Shown piece after piece: positions 53,357 to 63,211 of a DNA stretch of 64,000 nucleotides. The DNA comes from Phycisphaerae bacterium RAS2 (GTDB lineage Bacteria > Planctomycetota > Phycisphaerae > UBA1845 > UTPLA1). Every line of letters begins with the position of its first letter. The stretch's first letter is position 1. The DNA is taken from the NCBI GenBank assembly GCA_007753915.1, contig CP036352.1, forward strand, positions 434,001 through 498,000, in the 5' to 3' direction. Both the position numbers and the translations under genes were made by a program. The notes beneath the pieces are model-generated. The model saw nothing but the letters and a program-made list of their open reading frames with translations. It was not told the DNA's origin and searched no databases.

Positions 53357-55198
53357 ATGAATATCCTCGGAATATCCGCCTTTTATCACGACAGCGCGGC
53401 GTGCCTCGTGCGCGATGGCGAGCTGGTGGCCGCCGCCCAGGAAGAGCGATTCACGCGGAAGAAGCACGACTACCGCTTTCCGAACAAGGCGATTGATTAC
53501 TGCCTCGCCGAGGCCGGGATTACGCCGGAGCAGCTGGATCACGTTGTTTTCTATGACAAGCCGCTGTTGAAGTTTGAGCGGCTTCTGGAGACGTACCTGT
53601 CGTTCGCGCCGGCCGGGTTGAAGAGCTTCATGCAGGCGATGCCGCTGTGGATGAAGCAGAAGCTGCATCTGCCGCGGGAGATGGACCACGGCCTGAAAAA
53701 TAAATACAAAGGTCGCTACATCTTCACCGAGCACCACGAGTCGCACGCCGCCAGCGCTTTCTTCCCCTCGCCCTTTGAGGAGGCGGCCATCCTGACGCTC
53801 GACGGCGTCGGTGAATGGGCGACGGCCAGTTACGGCTATGGCAAGGGCAACAAGATTCACATCTCGCACGAAATGCATTTCCCGCATTCGGTGGGTCTGC
53901 TCTACTCGGCGTTCACGTATTACTGCGGGTTCAAGGTCAACTCGGGCGAGTACAAGCTGATGGGCCTGGCGCCCTACGGCGAGCCGAAGTTCGTCGATCT
54001 CATCCTGAAGAACGTCGTGGATCTGAAGCCCGACGGATCGATTCGGATGGACATGAAGTATTTCAACTACTGCCAGGGGCTGACGATGACCAGCCCGGCG
54101 TTTCACGACTTGTTCGGCGGACCGCCCCGCGGGGCGGAGTCGAAGCTGACCCAGCGCGAGATGGACATTGCCGCGTCGATCCAATGGGTGACCGAGGAGA
54201 TCATGCTCCGCGCCGCGCGCCACGTGCACAAAGAGAGCGGCGGCATGAAGAACCTCGTGCTGGCCGGCGGTGTCGCGCTGAATTGCGTCGGCAACGGCCG
54301 CATCCTTCGAGAGGGGCCGTTTGAGCGGATCTGGATTCAGCCCGCGGCCGGTGACGCCGGCGGGGCCCTGGGCGCCGCGTTGTTTGTGTGGCATCAGTTG
54401 CTGAATAAGCCGCGCCAGGTGCAGCCCGATTTGGATTCGCAGCGAGGCTCGCTGCTCGGCCCGGCCTACACGACCGAGCAAATCCGCCGCATGCTGGACG
54501 AAGCCGGCGCGAAGTATCACTACTTCGAGCGCGAGGAAGACGTCATCGACCGCATCGTCGATGCCATGACCAACGAGAAGGTCGTTGGTCACATGGCGGG
54601 TCGCATGGAATTCGGCCCGCGGGCGCTGGGCTGTCGCTCGATCATCGGCGACGCGCGCTCGCCTGCCATGCAGTCGGTGATGAATCTCAAGATCAAGTTT
54701 CGTGAGAGCTTCCGGCCGTTCGCTCCGTGCGTGCTGCGCGAGCACGTACACGAGTATTTCCAGATGCGGCCGAACGAAGACAGCCCGTACATGCTGCTGG
54801 TGGCGCCGGTCGCCGAGGAGAAACGGATCCCGCTGAACGGGGAGTCGGACAAGCTGTTCGGCATCGACAAGCTGAAGCAGTTGCGGTCGGTCGTGCCGGC
54901 GATCACGCACGTGGACTATTCGGCGCGCGTGCAGACGGTGGACCCGGTTCGCCATCCGCGCATGCACCGTGTGATGTCGGGGTTCAAGAAGAAGACCGGC
55001 TGCCCGGTCATCATCAACACGAGTTTCAACGTTCGCAGCGAGCCGATTGTGTGCTCGCCGACGGACGCGTATCGCTGCTTCATGGTCTGCAACATGGACG
55101 TGCTCGTGGTCGAGAACTTCATCATGTACAAGACCGAGCAAAAGCAGATGACCGAGGCGGAGATTCAGGAGTATCTGGCGCAGTTCCAACTGGACTAG
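53357..55198 (+). CDS. NodU/CmcH-type carbamoyltransferase (SxtI-like)
   Basis: 613 residues. N-terminal Kae1-like domain MNILGISAFYHDSAACLV, EERFTRKKHDYRFP, and HHESHAASAFFPSPFEEAA. ILTLDGVGEWATASYGYGKG and LAGGVALNCVGNGRIL are further ATP-site motifs. The C-terminal domain has GRMEFGPRALGCRSIIGD, and INTSFNVRSEPIVCSP. Transfers carbamoyl from carbamoyl phosphate to a hydroxyl group of an unknown acceptor (sugar or natural product). It heads a three-gene set with SxtJ-like and DUF5989 proteins. Confidence 0.92.
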   Translation: MNILGISAFYHDSAACLVRDGELVAAAQEERFTRKKHDYRFPNKAIDYCLAEAGITPEQLDHVVFYDKPLLKFERLLETYLSFAPAGLKSFMQAMPLWMKQKLHLPREMDHGLKNKYKGRYIFTEHHESHAASAFFPSPFEEAAILTLDGVGEWATASYGYGKGNKIHISHEMHFPHSVGLLYSAFTYYCGFKVNSGEYKLMGLAPYGEPKFVDLILKNVVDLKPDGSIRMDMKYFNYCQGLTMTSPAFHDLFGGPPRGAESKLTQREMDIAASIQWVTEEIMLRAARHVHKESGGMKNLVLAGGVALNCVGNGRILREGPFERIWIQPAAGDAGGALGAALFVWHQLLNKPRQVQPDLDSQRGSLLGPAYTTEQIRRMLDEAGAKYHYFEREEDVIDRIVDAMTNEKVVGHMAGRMEFGPRALGCRSIIGDARSPAMQSVMNLKIKFRESFRPFAPCVLREHVHEYFQMRPNEDSPYMLLVAPVAEEKRIPLNGESDKLFGIDKLKQLRSVVPAITHVDYSARVQTVDPVRHPRMHRVMSGFKKKTGCPVIINTSFNVRSEPIVCSPTDAYRCFMVCNMDVLVVENFIMYKTEQKQMTEAEIQEYLAQFQLD

Positions 55199-55252
55199 GA
55201 ATGCAACCGCCGGCGAGCCATCGCGGGCGAATGCAATCGAGACGACGCAATC

Positions 55253-55684
55253 ATGATTCAAATCGACTGGAAACCATCGAATCGCATCCTCCGCAACTTC
55301 GGGTTGATCGGGGTGGTCGCGTTTTCGGCGTTCGCGGGGCTGATTCGCTACGACTTCGGCTGGTTCGACAAGATTCCAGGCACGCCGCCGGTGATCTACA
55401 CGCTGCTGGGGTTGGCGGGCTATTGCGGTTTGTTCGCGCTCGTCGCGCCGCCGGCCTTGAAATGGCTTTACATCCTGCTGACAGTGGTGAGCTTCCCGAT
55501 CGGATTCGTGGTGTCGTACGTGGTCGTGCTGGTGATGTTCTTCCTGGTCATCACGCCGATCGCGATGGTGTTCAAGTTGATCGGGCGCGATCCGATGAAT
55601 CGGAGGTTCAACCCGTCGTTGGCGAGTTACTGGATTGCGCGAACGCCGCCCGCGACCGCCAAGCGATACTTCCAGCAGTTTTAG
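55253..55684 (+). CDS. SxtJ-like membrane protein
   Basis: 143 residues with three or four hydrophobic helices (FGLIGVVAFSAFAGLI, VIYTLLGLAGYCGLFALVA, LYILLTVVSFPIGFVVSY and VVVLVMFFLVITPIAMVF). The end GRDPMNRRFNPSLASYWI is the pattern of the SxtJ family, which occurs with carbamoyltransferases. Function unknown; possibly a membrane partner or acceptor-handling protein. 54 bp after the carbamoyltransferase. Confidence 0.78.
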   Translation: MIQIDWKPSNRILRNFGLIGVVAFSAFAGLIRYDFGWFDKIPGTPPVIYTLLGLAGYCGLFALVAPPALKWLYILLTVVSFPIGFVVSYVVVLVMFFLVITPIAMVFKLIGRDPMNRRFNPSLASYWIARTPPATAKRYFQQF

Positions 55685-55861
55685 TTGGCAGTGGCCAGTG
55701 GTCAGTGACCTGTGGTTGGTGAGAGTTGAAGTGCAGTGAGCGATTCTGACGCGCTGTTCATTTAGCCGGCCAGCATGCCGGCCGAAAAGGTTCAAGCCGA
55801 ACCGTTGGATGGTTAATAATCTTGGTACACCGGCGTGATCGCCGAAGCCCCGGAGCCTGGC

Positions 55862-56062
55862 ATGTCGAAGCAAGAAGATCAAAATGACTTTTCACGCGAG
55901 GCCGAGGGCGGGCGGACGGGCTTGGCCGCCGAGTTCATGGACTTCTTGAAGCACAACAAGAAGTGGTGGCTGCTGCCGATTCTGCTGGCGATGGTGGCCG
56001 TTGGCGTGCTGATTGCACTGGGCGCGACGGGCGCAGCGCCATTTATCTATCCGCTGTTTTAG
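55862..56062 (+). CDS. DUF5989 (SxtK-like) small membrane protein
   Basis: 66 residues. GGAG is 6 nt before the ATG at 55862. The core EFMDFLKHNKKWWLLPILL followed by one membrane helix is the DUF5989 signature. It commonly follows SxtJ and carbamoyltransferase genes; role unknown. 177 bp separate it from the SxtJ-like gene. Confidence 0.8.
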   Translation: MSKQEDQNDFSREAEGGRTGLAAEFMDFLKHNKKWWLLPILLAMVAVGVLIALGATGAAPFIYPLF

Positions 56063-56126
56063 GCCTGACCCCCGGGGCCAGGAGGCTTGAGGCCTGGCAT
56101 TTCGCCCGTGACGAGTCGGGACAATG

Positions 56127-57041
56127 CTACGTCGACTCGGACGCACCGGTCGGCGCGCGGGACGCGACGAAGATTCCCAAGAGAATGATTCCGCCGCCGA
56201 TGCCCTGCATCAGGCGAATCTCCTCACCGAGAAAGAAGTACGCGAACAGCGTCGCGCCGATCGGCTCACCGAGGATGCACACCGCGACGAGCGTGGCCGG
56301 CAGGTGGCGCAGGGCGTAGTTCAGCGACGTGTGGCCGATGAGCTGCGGCACGAGCGCCAGCAGGACGAGATAGACATACGTCGCGCGATGGAGGCCCAGC
56401 ACCGTCGCTCCCTGCACCAGTGATATCGCCACGAGCAGCAGCGCCGCCACGCCGTAGACCGGCAGCACGTACGGCAGCAACTCCACTTCCGCCCGTACCC
56501 GTCGACCGATCAGCAGGTAACACGACGCCATCACGGCCCCCGCCAGCGAGAGGAAGTTCCCATACAGCGCGCCGGGTCTTGCGGTTGACGCGGTCTCTTC
56601 GACCGGCCCGGCGGCATCGGAGAGACCGATGAGCGTGCCGCCCACGACGGCCATCGCGATGGCGATGATCAGGTTGCGATGCAGTTTTTCCTTCAGAAAG
56701 ACAAACGACGCGATGCCGACGAAGATCGGATTGGTGGTGACGAGCACGACCGACGACAGCACGCTGGTGTGCTGAAGCGACGCCACCCAGAAGTAGAAGT
56801 GCAGCCCGAGGAACAGCCCGGCGAAGATGACGGCGCGCACGTGCTTGCGCGGCAGGGCCAGCGCCTGCCGGCGGTGCGCGGCGACGGCCGGCGGCACGAG
56901 GCACAGCGTGGCGAGGACCATGCGCGCGGCGGCGATCACTACGGGCTGCGCATCGTGGCTCAACTTGATGAAGATGGCGGCGGTTGAGATGGCGACGATG
57001 CCGACGCCGACGATCAGAGGCAATGCGCGGGGGTGACTCAT
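56127..57041 (-). CDS. EamA/DMT-superfamily transporter
   Basis: 304 residues with ten predicted helices in two EamA repeats: ALPLIVGVGIVAISTAAIFI... and YGNFLSLAGAVMASCYLLIGRR. Conserved ends LPATLVAVCILGEPIGATLF and FLGEEIRLMQGIGGGIILLG. Likely exports or takes up metabolites; substrate unknown. The ATG at 57041 is chosen since the residues upstream look non-coding. Convergent with the DUF5989 gene. Confidence 0.87.
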   Translation of the reverse strand: MSHPRALPLIVGVGIVAISTAAIFIKLSHDAQPVVIAAARMVLATLCLVPPAVAAHRRQALALPRKHVRAVIFAGLFLGLHFYFWVASLQHTSVLSSVVLVTTNPIFVGIASFVFLKEKLHRNLIIAIAMAVVGGTLIGLSDAAGPVEETASTARPGALYGNFLSLAGAVMASCYLLIGRRVRAEVELLPYVLPVYGVAALLLVAISLVQGATVLGLHRATYVYLVLLALVPQLIGHTSLNYALRHLPATLVAVCILGEPIGATLFAYFFLGEEIRLMQGIGGGIILLGIFVASRAPTGASEST

Positions 57042-57429
57042 GGGTGTGGATATGTAGCCGACGCGGCGGCGCGAGGGAAGAGGCGTTGAATCGGACGTGG
57101 GGAACTGTACCCGTTGGGGAATCGGGGCGGGGCAGTTTCGCCCAGGTTTGGTGCAGGTCCGATCACGCTCGGGTCGGAACGCGGTGCCGGGCCAATCCGA
57201 GGCGGTTTTTTTCCCGCGCGGGCTTGCGGATTGATGGCTGGCACGTCGCGTGTATGGGTAGTTGCGGCAGGCTGTCGCGCGTCGCGCGGAGCGAGTCGAA
57301 GTCCCAGCCCGCTTGCTCCGCGTGTCGTGCCGGCCTGCCGAGGATTTCCGTCTGCCGTAGAAGTGACGGAGGGCCTCGCTCGCCACGTGGGGGAGTATCG
57401 CCTTGTTGGATGAAAAAGGAATCGGTGAC
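57042..57429. other. 388-bp divergent intergenic region
   Basis: It should carry promoters for the transporter and for the small gene to the right. GC-rich with no gene seen. Confidence 0.45.
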
Positions 57430-57807
57430 ATGGAGTCTGCCCTGGCGGAAACGCAGTACATGCTCAAGCGGTGGCAATTGTCGGCGTCGGCGACGGGGTA
57501 CATCTGGATCAAGCCAACGGTCGAGCGACTAAGCCCGGAGGAGCTCGCGGGCTTTCTGGCGCTGCTGCGCCGCGCGTGCGAATCGCATCAGCCGCGGATG
57601 ATCATGTTTGACTTTCACGAGGTGCAGATCGTCGGGCACCAGTGGACGACGGTCGAATCGTTGCTGCTGGACCTGGCGCGATCGATGCACGCGCGGTGCC
57701 GGGTTGTGTCGTCGCCGCAGCGGCCGGTGTCGGCGTTCTTTGTGTATCAGGATGCCGCGGAGTTCGGAGCGGCCGGCCCGCCGCGTAGCGCGATTCCGGC
57801 GGCATGA
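57430..57807 (+). CDS. Small protein with STAS-like central strand
   Basis: 125 residues. AAGGA is 9 nt before the ATG at 57430; a TTG at 57403 is less likely. RMIMFDFHEVQIVGHQWTTVESLLLDLARSM resembles the strand-helix core of STAS domains, but the usual Ser/Thr is not clear. Could be a signalling adaptor. Not near the STAS operon at 45 kb. Low certainty on family. Confidence 0.55.
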   Translation: MESALAETQYMLKRWQLSASATGYIWIKPTVERLSPEELAGFLALLRRACESHQPRMIMFDFHEVQIVGHQWTTVESLLLDLARSMHARCRVVSSPQRPVSAFFVYQDAAEFGAAGPPRSAIPAA

Positions 57808-57843
57808 CGGATTGAGCAGCGTGATCGATCCGAGACGCGCGCG

Positions 57844-58854
57844 TCAGGAAGCGGTCATCTCTCGCACCGATGGGCCCGCAACGTCGCGATGAACCCGTTC
57901 GTGGTGAATCGCTAGTTTCGCTCCCAAGTACAAGTAGCTGCACCATATGGGAACAACGAACAGCTGAAATCGTTGCTCCGGCCATGCCCATCCCGCAAGT
58001 TGACCGGCCATTGCGATGGACACAAGCGGTATCCCATGGAAAAAAACTCGCTTCCATCGACGATAGAAAACAACGATACGCCTGGTAGTGCGTGGTACTG
58101 GCCGAATCTCCCCAGCGGCACTAGCAATAAGCATGTACTGAAGTAGCATGTTTGGAATGATGATAAGGAAATAAAGCAACAACTCACTTCCGGACAATCT
58201 CATTCGCGGATCGTATTCAAAGTAGCCCGGAACGCGCCCGCATTCTACAATCGCCCGTGTTATTCCAATGATTATTCCCGAAGCAATGATCGCGATCGCC
58301 GCAAGATTGGATAGTATCATCGATCGGATTAACTTCTTGCGAATGGGTTGAGTCTTCCGAGTCCGAATGAGTCCGCCTGCAACACGTTCGCCACACTCGG
58401 GACAGACTCCGCTGGTATTGCCGCGTAGATAGTAGCCACACCGACAATTCTCGTTCGTTCCAATCAATGAGCGAGCGATTCTGCGGCCGAGCACTCCGAT
58501 TATCCACGCAATAAGAAAAACCACGGGCAGGAACAGCCAATTGGGCAATTCAACGCCTGGCCCGCCGAAATACAATGGATAGTATTTTGGGGTGGACGGT
58601 CCAAGTACGAATTGCTTATCGAATCCGCGCCCTCTGGACGTATGCACCGTGGGAAACCACTTACCGTCGTTGGCGCTCTGCTCGGGGCCGTAAAAGGCTA
58701 CTTTTCCGCCGTATGTTGCCAACGATCCGAATTGCCAGTGAACCCTTGTTACGCGCCCAAATACAGACAAAACGCAAAGTCCCGTGCACGCGGCAACGAT
58801 TGAAATTGCAATGGCGCTAAATAATGTCTGGACTTTCCGGCGTGGCGTGTGCAT
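57844..58854 (-). CDS. Membrane protein with cytoplasmic zinc ribbon
   Basis: 336 residues. N-terminal helix (LFSAIAISIVAACTGLCVL), a long extracytoplasmic loop, a helix (WLFLPVVFLIAWIIGVLG), then ribbon CRCGYYLRGNTSGVCPECG. Three more helices follow (IIASGIIIGITRAIV, LLLYFLIIIPNMLLQY, and PLVSIAMAGQLAGWAW). The same CGYxL-G-CPECG ribbon is in the protein at 20.3 kb. No function known. Lies 27 bp after the FmdB-like gene and may be co-transcribed with it. Confidence 0.7.
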   Translation of the reverse strand: MHTPRRKVQTLFSAIAISIVAACTGLCVLSVFGRVTRVHWQFGSLATYGGKVAFYGPEQSANDGKWFPTVHTSRGRGFDKQFVLGPSTPKYYPLYFGGPGVELPNWLFLPVVFLIAWIIGVLGRRIARSLIGTNENCRCGYYLRGNTSGVCPECGERVAGGLIRTRKTQPIRKKLIRSMILSNLAAIAIIASGIIIGITRAIVECGRVPGYFEYDPRMRLSGSELLLYFLIIIPNMLLQYMLIASAAGEIRPVPRTTRRIVVFYRRWKRVFFHGIPLVSIAMAGQLAGWAWPEQRFQLFVVPIWCSYLYLGAKLAIHHERVHRDVAGPSVREMTAS

Positions 58855-58881
58855 TGGCCGCTCGGAACAAGCGTTGAAGCA

Positions 58882-59328
58882 CTATTTTCGGCGTCGTGGT
58901 GCGCGGGTGGCGGGTTTCGACGACGCAGGTTTGCTGCCGTGGCTGGATACAGATGATTGCTTCGAATGACCGCCCCCGGTCGTCGATGGTGTTTGTTTGC
59001 CGGGCGAGCCCGCTTCTGTTTTGGCTACTGTATTCGCCGCCGCATCCGCCGGCTTGGCTGTCGAGTCCGGCTTCGCATCCGTACTCGACGATTTCACTTC
59101 CGCCGTGTCGGCCTTCGCCGCTTTGTGATAGGACTCGCTGCGATAGTCGGTCTGATAGAAGCCGGAGCCTTTGAACAGCACCGCGCCGCCCGAGCCGATC
59201 AACCGGCTCACCGGCTGCACCTTGCCGCAGGTTTCGCACTTCGCGCGGCGCAGGGCCGATGCCTTGATCGACTGGAACACTTCGAACACGGTCTGGCACT
59301 TGTCGCAGCGGTATTCGTAAGTCGGCAT
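58882..59328 (-). CDS. FmdB-like zinc-ribbon protein
   Basis: 148 residues. Start at MPTYEYRCDKCQTVFEVFQS, the FmdB/putative regulatory protein signature, with second Cys pair CETCGK, and LIGSGGAVLFKGSGFYQTDYR. The C-terminal ~75 residues are Ser/Ala/Thr/Lys-rich and disordered. Role unsure; FmdB was first linked to formamidase regulation. 78 bp downstream of grpE. Confidence 0.85.
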   Translation of the reverse strand: MPTYEYRCDKCQTVFEVFQSIKASALRRAKCETCGKVQPVSRLIGSGGAVLFKGSGFYQTDYRSESYHKAAKADTAEVKSSSTDAKPDSTAKPADAAANTVAKTEAGSPGKQTPSTTGGGHSKQSSVSSHGSKPASSKPATRAPRRRK

Positions 59329-59406
59329 GTGTCGTATACCCTGAATTCTGCCCGGAATCGGTTCGGCACGCCGGGCATCGCGGCGAACAAGCTCGCCGGC
59401 CAATGG

Positions 59407-60063
59407 CTACGTGCTTGCTCCATTTGGTTCGATCTCGACGTTGCCCTTGCTGTCGCCATTCGTCTCATTTTCGCCTCCGGCGCTGATCGCCACACGCGCC
59501 GGGCGAAGCACGCGATCGTGCAACCGGTAACCCCTTTGCAGTTCCGCGCAGACGGTGCCCGCCGGCAGCGACGAACTCGCGTCCCGCATCAGAGCTTCGT
59601 GAATCTCCGGGTCGAACGGCTTGCCGACGGCCTCGATCGGCTCGATGCCGTGGGCCTTGAGCACTTTCGCGAATTCATCGGCGAGAAGCTTCACGCCGGC
59701 GCCGACGGAGTCGTCGGGCGGCAGCTTGTTCACGTGTTCCAGCGTGCGGTCGAGGCTGTCCACCACGGGCAGCAACTCGCGGGCGAGGTCGGTCGCGGCG
59801 TGCTTGAGCGCCTGGGCGTGCTGCTGTTGCAGGCGACGGGAGACGTTGACCGTCTCGGCCTGGGCGCGGAGATACTTGTCTTTGTATTCTTCAACCTCGC
59901 GGCGAAGGGCGTCGACGGGATCGACCGGCGCGGGCGGCGCCGGTTCCGCCGCGTCGGTACTTGCGTCGATCGGCGCGTTGCGCTCGGCGTATTGGTTCAC
60001 TTCGTCGTCGGTGGGGGTCACGATCTTGTGCTCTTCCTTCTTCATATCCTTTGTCTGTCGCAT
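59407..60063 (-). CDS. grpE: GrpE nucleotide exchange factor
   Basis: About 218 residues from the Met at 60063. GrpE releases ADP from DnaK. Coiled-coil YKDKYLRAQAETVNVSRRLQ, followed by LLPVVDSLDRTLEHV, GVKLLADEFAKVLKAHGIEPI and FDPEIHEALM, all typical. The start is uncertain: Met at 60045 or 60132 are also in frame and none has a good ribosome site. Downstream of dnaJ on the same strand. Confidence 0.93.
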   Translation of the reverse strand: MRQTKDMKKEEHKIVTPTDDEVNQYAERNAPIDASTDAAEPAPPAPVDPVDALRREVEEYKDKYLRAQAETVNVSRRLQQQHAQALKHAATDLARELLPVVDSLDRTLEHVNKLPPDDSVGAGVKLLADEFAKVLKAHGIEPIEAVGKPFDPEIHEALMRDASSSLPAGTVCAELQRGYRLHDRVLRPARVAISAGGENETNGDSKGNVEIEPNGAST

Positions 60064-60191
60064 CGCGCGATCATCGGTCGATTTCAACCAAACGGCCTTT
60101 ACCCGTGTTCGTTGGGCCGCGCGGGTCGCCACGGCGACTCACCTTTGGAGAGCCGAAGCCCGCGGCTCATGACAGAAGTACCGCCTGGGCG

Positions 60192-61331
60192 TCAATCCTT
60201 CAGCGTCGACAAAAACTCCTTCAGCTTGTCAAAGAATCCGCGGCTCTCCGGGAGCACGCGCTTGTCTTCCGTCTCGGCGAACTCGCGGAGTAGCGCCTGT
60301 TGCTTGTCATTCAACCGTCGCGGAATCTCCACGAGCACGGCCACGAGCTGGTCGCCCTTGCGGCCGCTGCGCAAGTCGGGCAGTCCCATTTTCGGCAGGC
60401 GGATCACTTCGCCGTGCTGCGTGCCGGCGGGGATCGTCACCTTTGACTTGCCCGTTAGCGTCGGGATTTCGATCGTCGTGCCCAGGGTCATCTGCGTGAA
60501 GGACAGCGGCAGGCGGAAGAGCAAGTCGTTGTTGTGCCGCTCCAGAAACGGGTGCGCCTCCACGCGAACATAACAATGCAGATCGCCGCGCGACCCGCCT
60601 TGATCGCCCGGTTCGCCTTCGCCGCGCAGGCGAACAACCTGGCCGTCGTGTACACCGGCGGGAATTTTCACCGTGACGATTCGGCGCTTGGCCGTGCGAC
60701 CGCTGCCGCGACAGTCCTTGCATGCTTTCGTAAATGTGCTGCCCTTGCCGCGGCAGTCGGGGCAGGCCGTCACCACGCGCGACGAGAAGAAGCCCATGCT
60801 CGTCGTGCGCTCGACCTGTCCGTAGCCGCCGCAGGTGGAGCAGCTCTTCACGACCGTGCCCGGCTCCGCGCCCTTGCCGGCGCATCGCTCGCAGAAATCG
60901 TTTCGGCTGAACTCGATCTGGCGCTCGACGTCGTTTGCGACATCGGCCAACGTCAGGACGATTTCTGTTTGCAGGTCGACGCCGCGCGATGCCCTGCGGC
61001 CGCCGCCCGCATCGCCGAAGATGTCCCCGAAAATGTCTCCAAAGACGCTGAAGATGTCGTCGGCCCGCATGTGCGAGAAATCGTGACCGGCCGTGCCGCT
61101 TAGTCCCGCGTGACCGTAGCGATCGTATCGGCTGCGTTTTTCGGCATCGGACAACACCTCGTACGCCTCGGCGGCGGCTTTGAACATCTCTTCGGCGTTG
61201 GGCACGTCGCTCGCGCGGTCGGGGTGGTACTTCATCGCCGCCTGACGATAGGCGCGCTTGATCTCATCCGGCGAGGCCTCGCGACAGACGCCGAGAACGT
61301 CGTAGTAATCTTGTTTGGTCGCCACAGGCAT
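60192..61331 (-). CDS. dnaJ: Chaperone DnaJ
   Basis: 379 residues. J domain with HPD (36-38) in [10 protein letters not shown]; Gly/Phe linker; four zinc-finger motifs [24 protein letters not shown] and CKDCRGSG; C-terminal substrate domain ([21 protein letters not shown]). Stimulates DnaK ATPase. The frame is open 15 codons further upstream, but those come from a palindromic repeat. Met at 61331 is the natural start. dnaK is not in the window. Confidence 0.95.
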   Translation of the reverse strand: MPVATKQDYYDVLGVCREASPDEIKRAYRQAAMKYHPDRASDVPNAEEMFKAAAEAYEVLSDAEKRSRYDRYGHAGLSGTAGHDFSHMRADDIFSVFGDIFGDIFGDAGGGRRASRGVDLQTEIVLTLADVANDVERQIEFSRNDFCERCAGKGAEPGTVVKSCSTCGGYGQVERTTSMGFFSSRVVTACPDCRGKGSTFTKACKDCRGSGRTAKRRIVTVKIPAGVHDGQVVRLRGEGEPGDQGGSRGDLHCYVRVEAHPFLERHNNDLLFRLPLSFTQMTLGTTIEIPTLTGKSKVTIPAGTQHGEVIRLPKMGLPDLRSGRKGDQLVAVLVEIPRRLNDKQQALLREFAETEDKRVLPESRGFFDKLKEFLSTLKD

Positions 61332-61347
61332 CGCCGATCTTCGTGAA

Positions 61348-61371
61348 GCCGGCGGATCGCAATCCGTCGGG
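61348..61371. repeat. 24-bp palindromic repeat, copy 4 (5' side of dnaJ)
   Basis: GCCGGCGGATCG against CAATCCGTCGGG. It lies 17 bp before the dnaJ start codon. It would be translated on the minus strand as a PTDCDPPA-type peptide if the upstream Met were used. Confidence 0.75.
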
Positions 61372-61384
61372 GTCATTCGCCTTC

Positions 61385-61427
61385 AAAAAACATCGGGACG
61401 CAGGCCGCGACAGGCCCCGTCCCGATG
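61385..61427 (-). terminator. Intrinsic terminator of groEL (copy without GGM tail)
   Basis: On the minus strand, CATCGGGACG pairs with CGTCCCGATG (10 bp), followed by TTTTTT. It separates groEL from dnaJ, so dnaJ-grpE needs its own promoter. Confidence 0.88.
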
Positions 61428-61457
61428 TGATCCATCATACGCGTGTCATCTTTTCAT

Positions 61458-63077
61458 CTATCGGACGGAACCGGGAATCGGCTGCTCTTTGTCCTTGTCC
61501 TTCAGCTCGGTGATCATCACGTTGGACATCAGCAGCACGCCGACCACGCTCGCCGCGTTCTCCAGCGCCGAGCGGACGACCTTCGCCGGGTCGATGATGC
61601 CGGCCTTGATGAGGTCGCCGAATTCGTCACGCCGGGCGTCGTAGCCGAAGCTGCCCTTGCCCTCGAGAATCTGCTCGACGACCACCGCGCCGTCTTTGCC
61701 GCTGTTCTCGGCGATCTGCTTCGCCGGGGCCGACAGGGCCGAGGCGATGATCATCATGCCGGTCTTCTCGTCGCCCTCGGCGTTTTTCGCGGCGGCCTTC
61801 ACCGCCTCGATGCTGCGAAGCAGCGCCACGCCGCCGCCGGGGACGACGCCCTCTTCAACGGCTGCCCGCGTCGCATGGAACGCGTCATCCACCAGGTCCT
61901 TGCGCTCCTTGACTTCGATCTCGGTCGCGCCGCCGACGCGGATGACGGCCACGCCGCCGGTCAACTTCGCCAGGCGCTCCTGGAGCTTCTCCTTGTCGTA
62001 GTCGCTGGTGGTCTTTTCGATCTGGGCGCGAATCTGATCGGCCCGCGCGGTGATGTCGCTCTTCTTGCCGGCGCCCTCGATGATCGTCGTGTTGTCCTTG
62101 GCGATGACGACCTTCTTGGCGCGGCCCAGTTGGGTCGTGTCGATGCTCTCGAGCTTCAGGCCGCGGTCCTCGCTGATGAACTCGCCGCCGGTGACGACCG
62201 CGAGATCGCCGAGCATCGCCTTGCGGCGATCGCCAAAGCCCGGGGCCTTCACCGCGCAGATCTTGAGGATGCCGCGCAGGCGGTTGACGACCAGCGTCGC
62301 CAGGGCTTCGCCCTCGACGTCTTCGGCGATGATGAGAAGCGGCTTGCCGCCGGTGAGAATCTTCTCCAGCAGCGGCACGAAATCGCGCAGCGAGCTGATC
62401 TTCTTCTCGTAAATGAGAATGTACGGGTCCTCCAGCACGCACTCCATGTCAGCCGCGTTGGTGATGAAGTACGGTGAAATGTAGCCCTTGTCGAACTGCA
62501 TGCCCTCGACGACGTTCTTCTCCGTCTCGAAGCTCTTGCCCTCTTCGATGGTGATGACGCCCTCGGGGCCGACTTCCTCCATCGCCTCGGCCAGCAGCTT
62601 GCCGATGCGCTCATCGCCGTTGGCCGACACGGTGCCGACCTTCGCGATGTCTTCGGAGCCTTTCACCTTCACCGACAGCTTGCGAATCTGCTCGACCGCG
62701 GCGGTCACCGCGCGATCCATGCCGCGCTTGAGCAGCAGCGGGTTCGCGCCGGCCGTCACGTTGCGCAGGCCTTCCTTGAAAATGGCCTCGGCCAGCACCA
62801 CGGCGGTCGTCGTGCCGTCGCCGGCGACGTCGCCCGTCTTGCTGGCGACTTCGTTCACCATTTTCGCGCCCATGTTCTCGAACGGCTCGGGCAGTTCAAT
62901 CTCCTTCGAGACCGTCACGCCGTCCTTCGTCACGCGCGGCGCGCCCCAGCTCTTCTGGAGCAGCACGTTGCGGCCGGTCGGACCGAGCGTCACCTTCACG
63001 GTTGACGCCAATTTCGTCAGGCCCTCGCGAACAGCCTCGGCGGCCCGCGCACTGAACATCATCTGCTTCGCTGCCAT
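61458..63077 (-). CDS. groEL: Chaperonin GroEL, copy lacking the GGM tail
   Basis: 539 residues. N terminus [19 protein letters not shown], then [17 protein letters not shown] and the nucleotide-binding [17 protein letters not shown]-site end [13 protein letters not shown]. The protein ends [16 protein letters not shown] without the Gly-Gly-Met repeats seen in standard GroEL. AGAGG is 8 nt before the ATG at 63077. groES lies directly upstream, and a second GroEL with a GGM tail lies beyond it. Confidence 0.96.
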   Translation of the reverse strand: MAAKQMMFSARAAEAVREGLTKLASTVKVTLGPTGRNVLLQKSWGAPRVTKDGVTVSKEIELPEPFENMGAKMVNEVASKTGDVAGDGTTTAVVLAEAIFKEGLRNVTAGANPLLLKRGMDRAVTAAVEQIRKLSVKVKGSEDIAKVGTVSANGDERIGKLLAEAMEEVGPEGVITIEEGKSFETEKNVVEGMQFDKGYISPYFITNAADMECVLEDPYILIYEKKISSLRDFVPLLEKILTGGKPLLIIAEDVEGEALATLVVNRLRGILKICAVKAPGFGDRRKAMLGDLAVVTGGEFISEDRGLKLESIDTTQLGRAKKVVIAKDNTTIIEGAGKKSDITARADQIRAQIEKTTSDYDKEKLQERLAKLTGGVAVIRVGGATEIEVKERKDLVDDAFHATRAAVEEGVVPGGGVALLRSIEAVKAAAKNAEGDEKTGMMIIASALSAPAKQIAENSGKDGAVVVEQILEGKGSFGYDARRDEFGDLIKAGIIDPAKVVRSALENAASVVGVLLMSNVMITELKDKDKEQPIPGSVR

Positions 63078-63142
63078 GTATCGTTCCTCTCGCATCGCGC
63101 CGCGTGGCGCCAAGGATCATTCAATTTCGACATTCACTCGAC

Positions 63143-63166
63143 GCCGAAGGATTGCAATCCGTCGGC
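63143..63166. repeat. 24-bp palindromic repeat, copy 5 (between groES and groEL)
   Basis: GCCGAAGGATTG against CAATCCGTCGGC. Intergenic, 66 bp upstream of the groEL start codon. Confidence 0.8.
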
Positions 63167-63211
63167 GTCAGGCGCTTGCGCGTGTTTCGGCGCGGCAAAC
63201 GCCTCGTCCGA

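Noticed and set aside
53231-55882. 883-residue open frame on the minus strand
   Set aside because: Antisense shadow of the carbamoyltransferase and SxtJ-like genes, caused by GC-rich codons; His/Arg/Val-rich with no motif.
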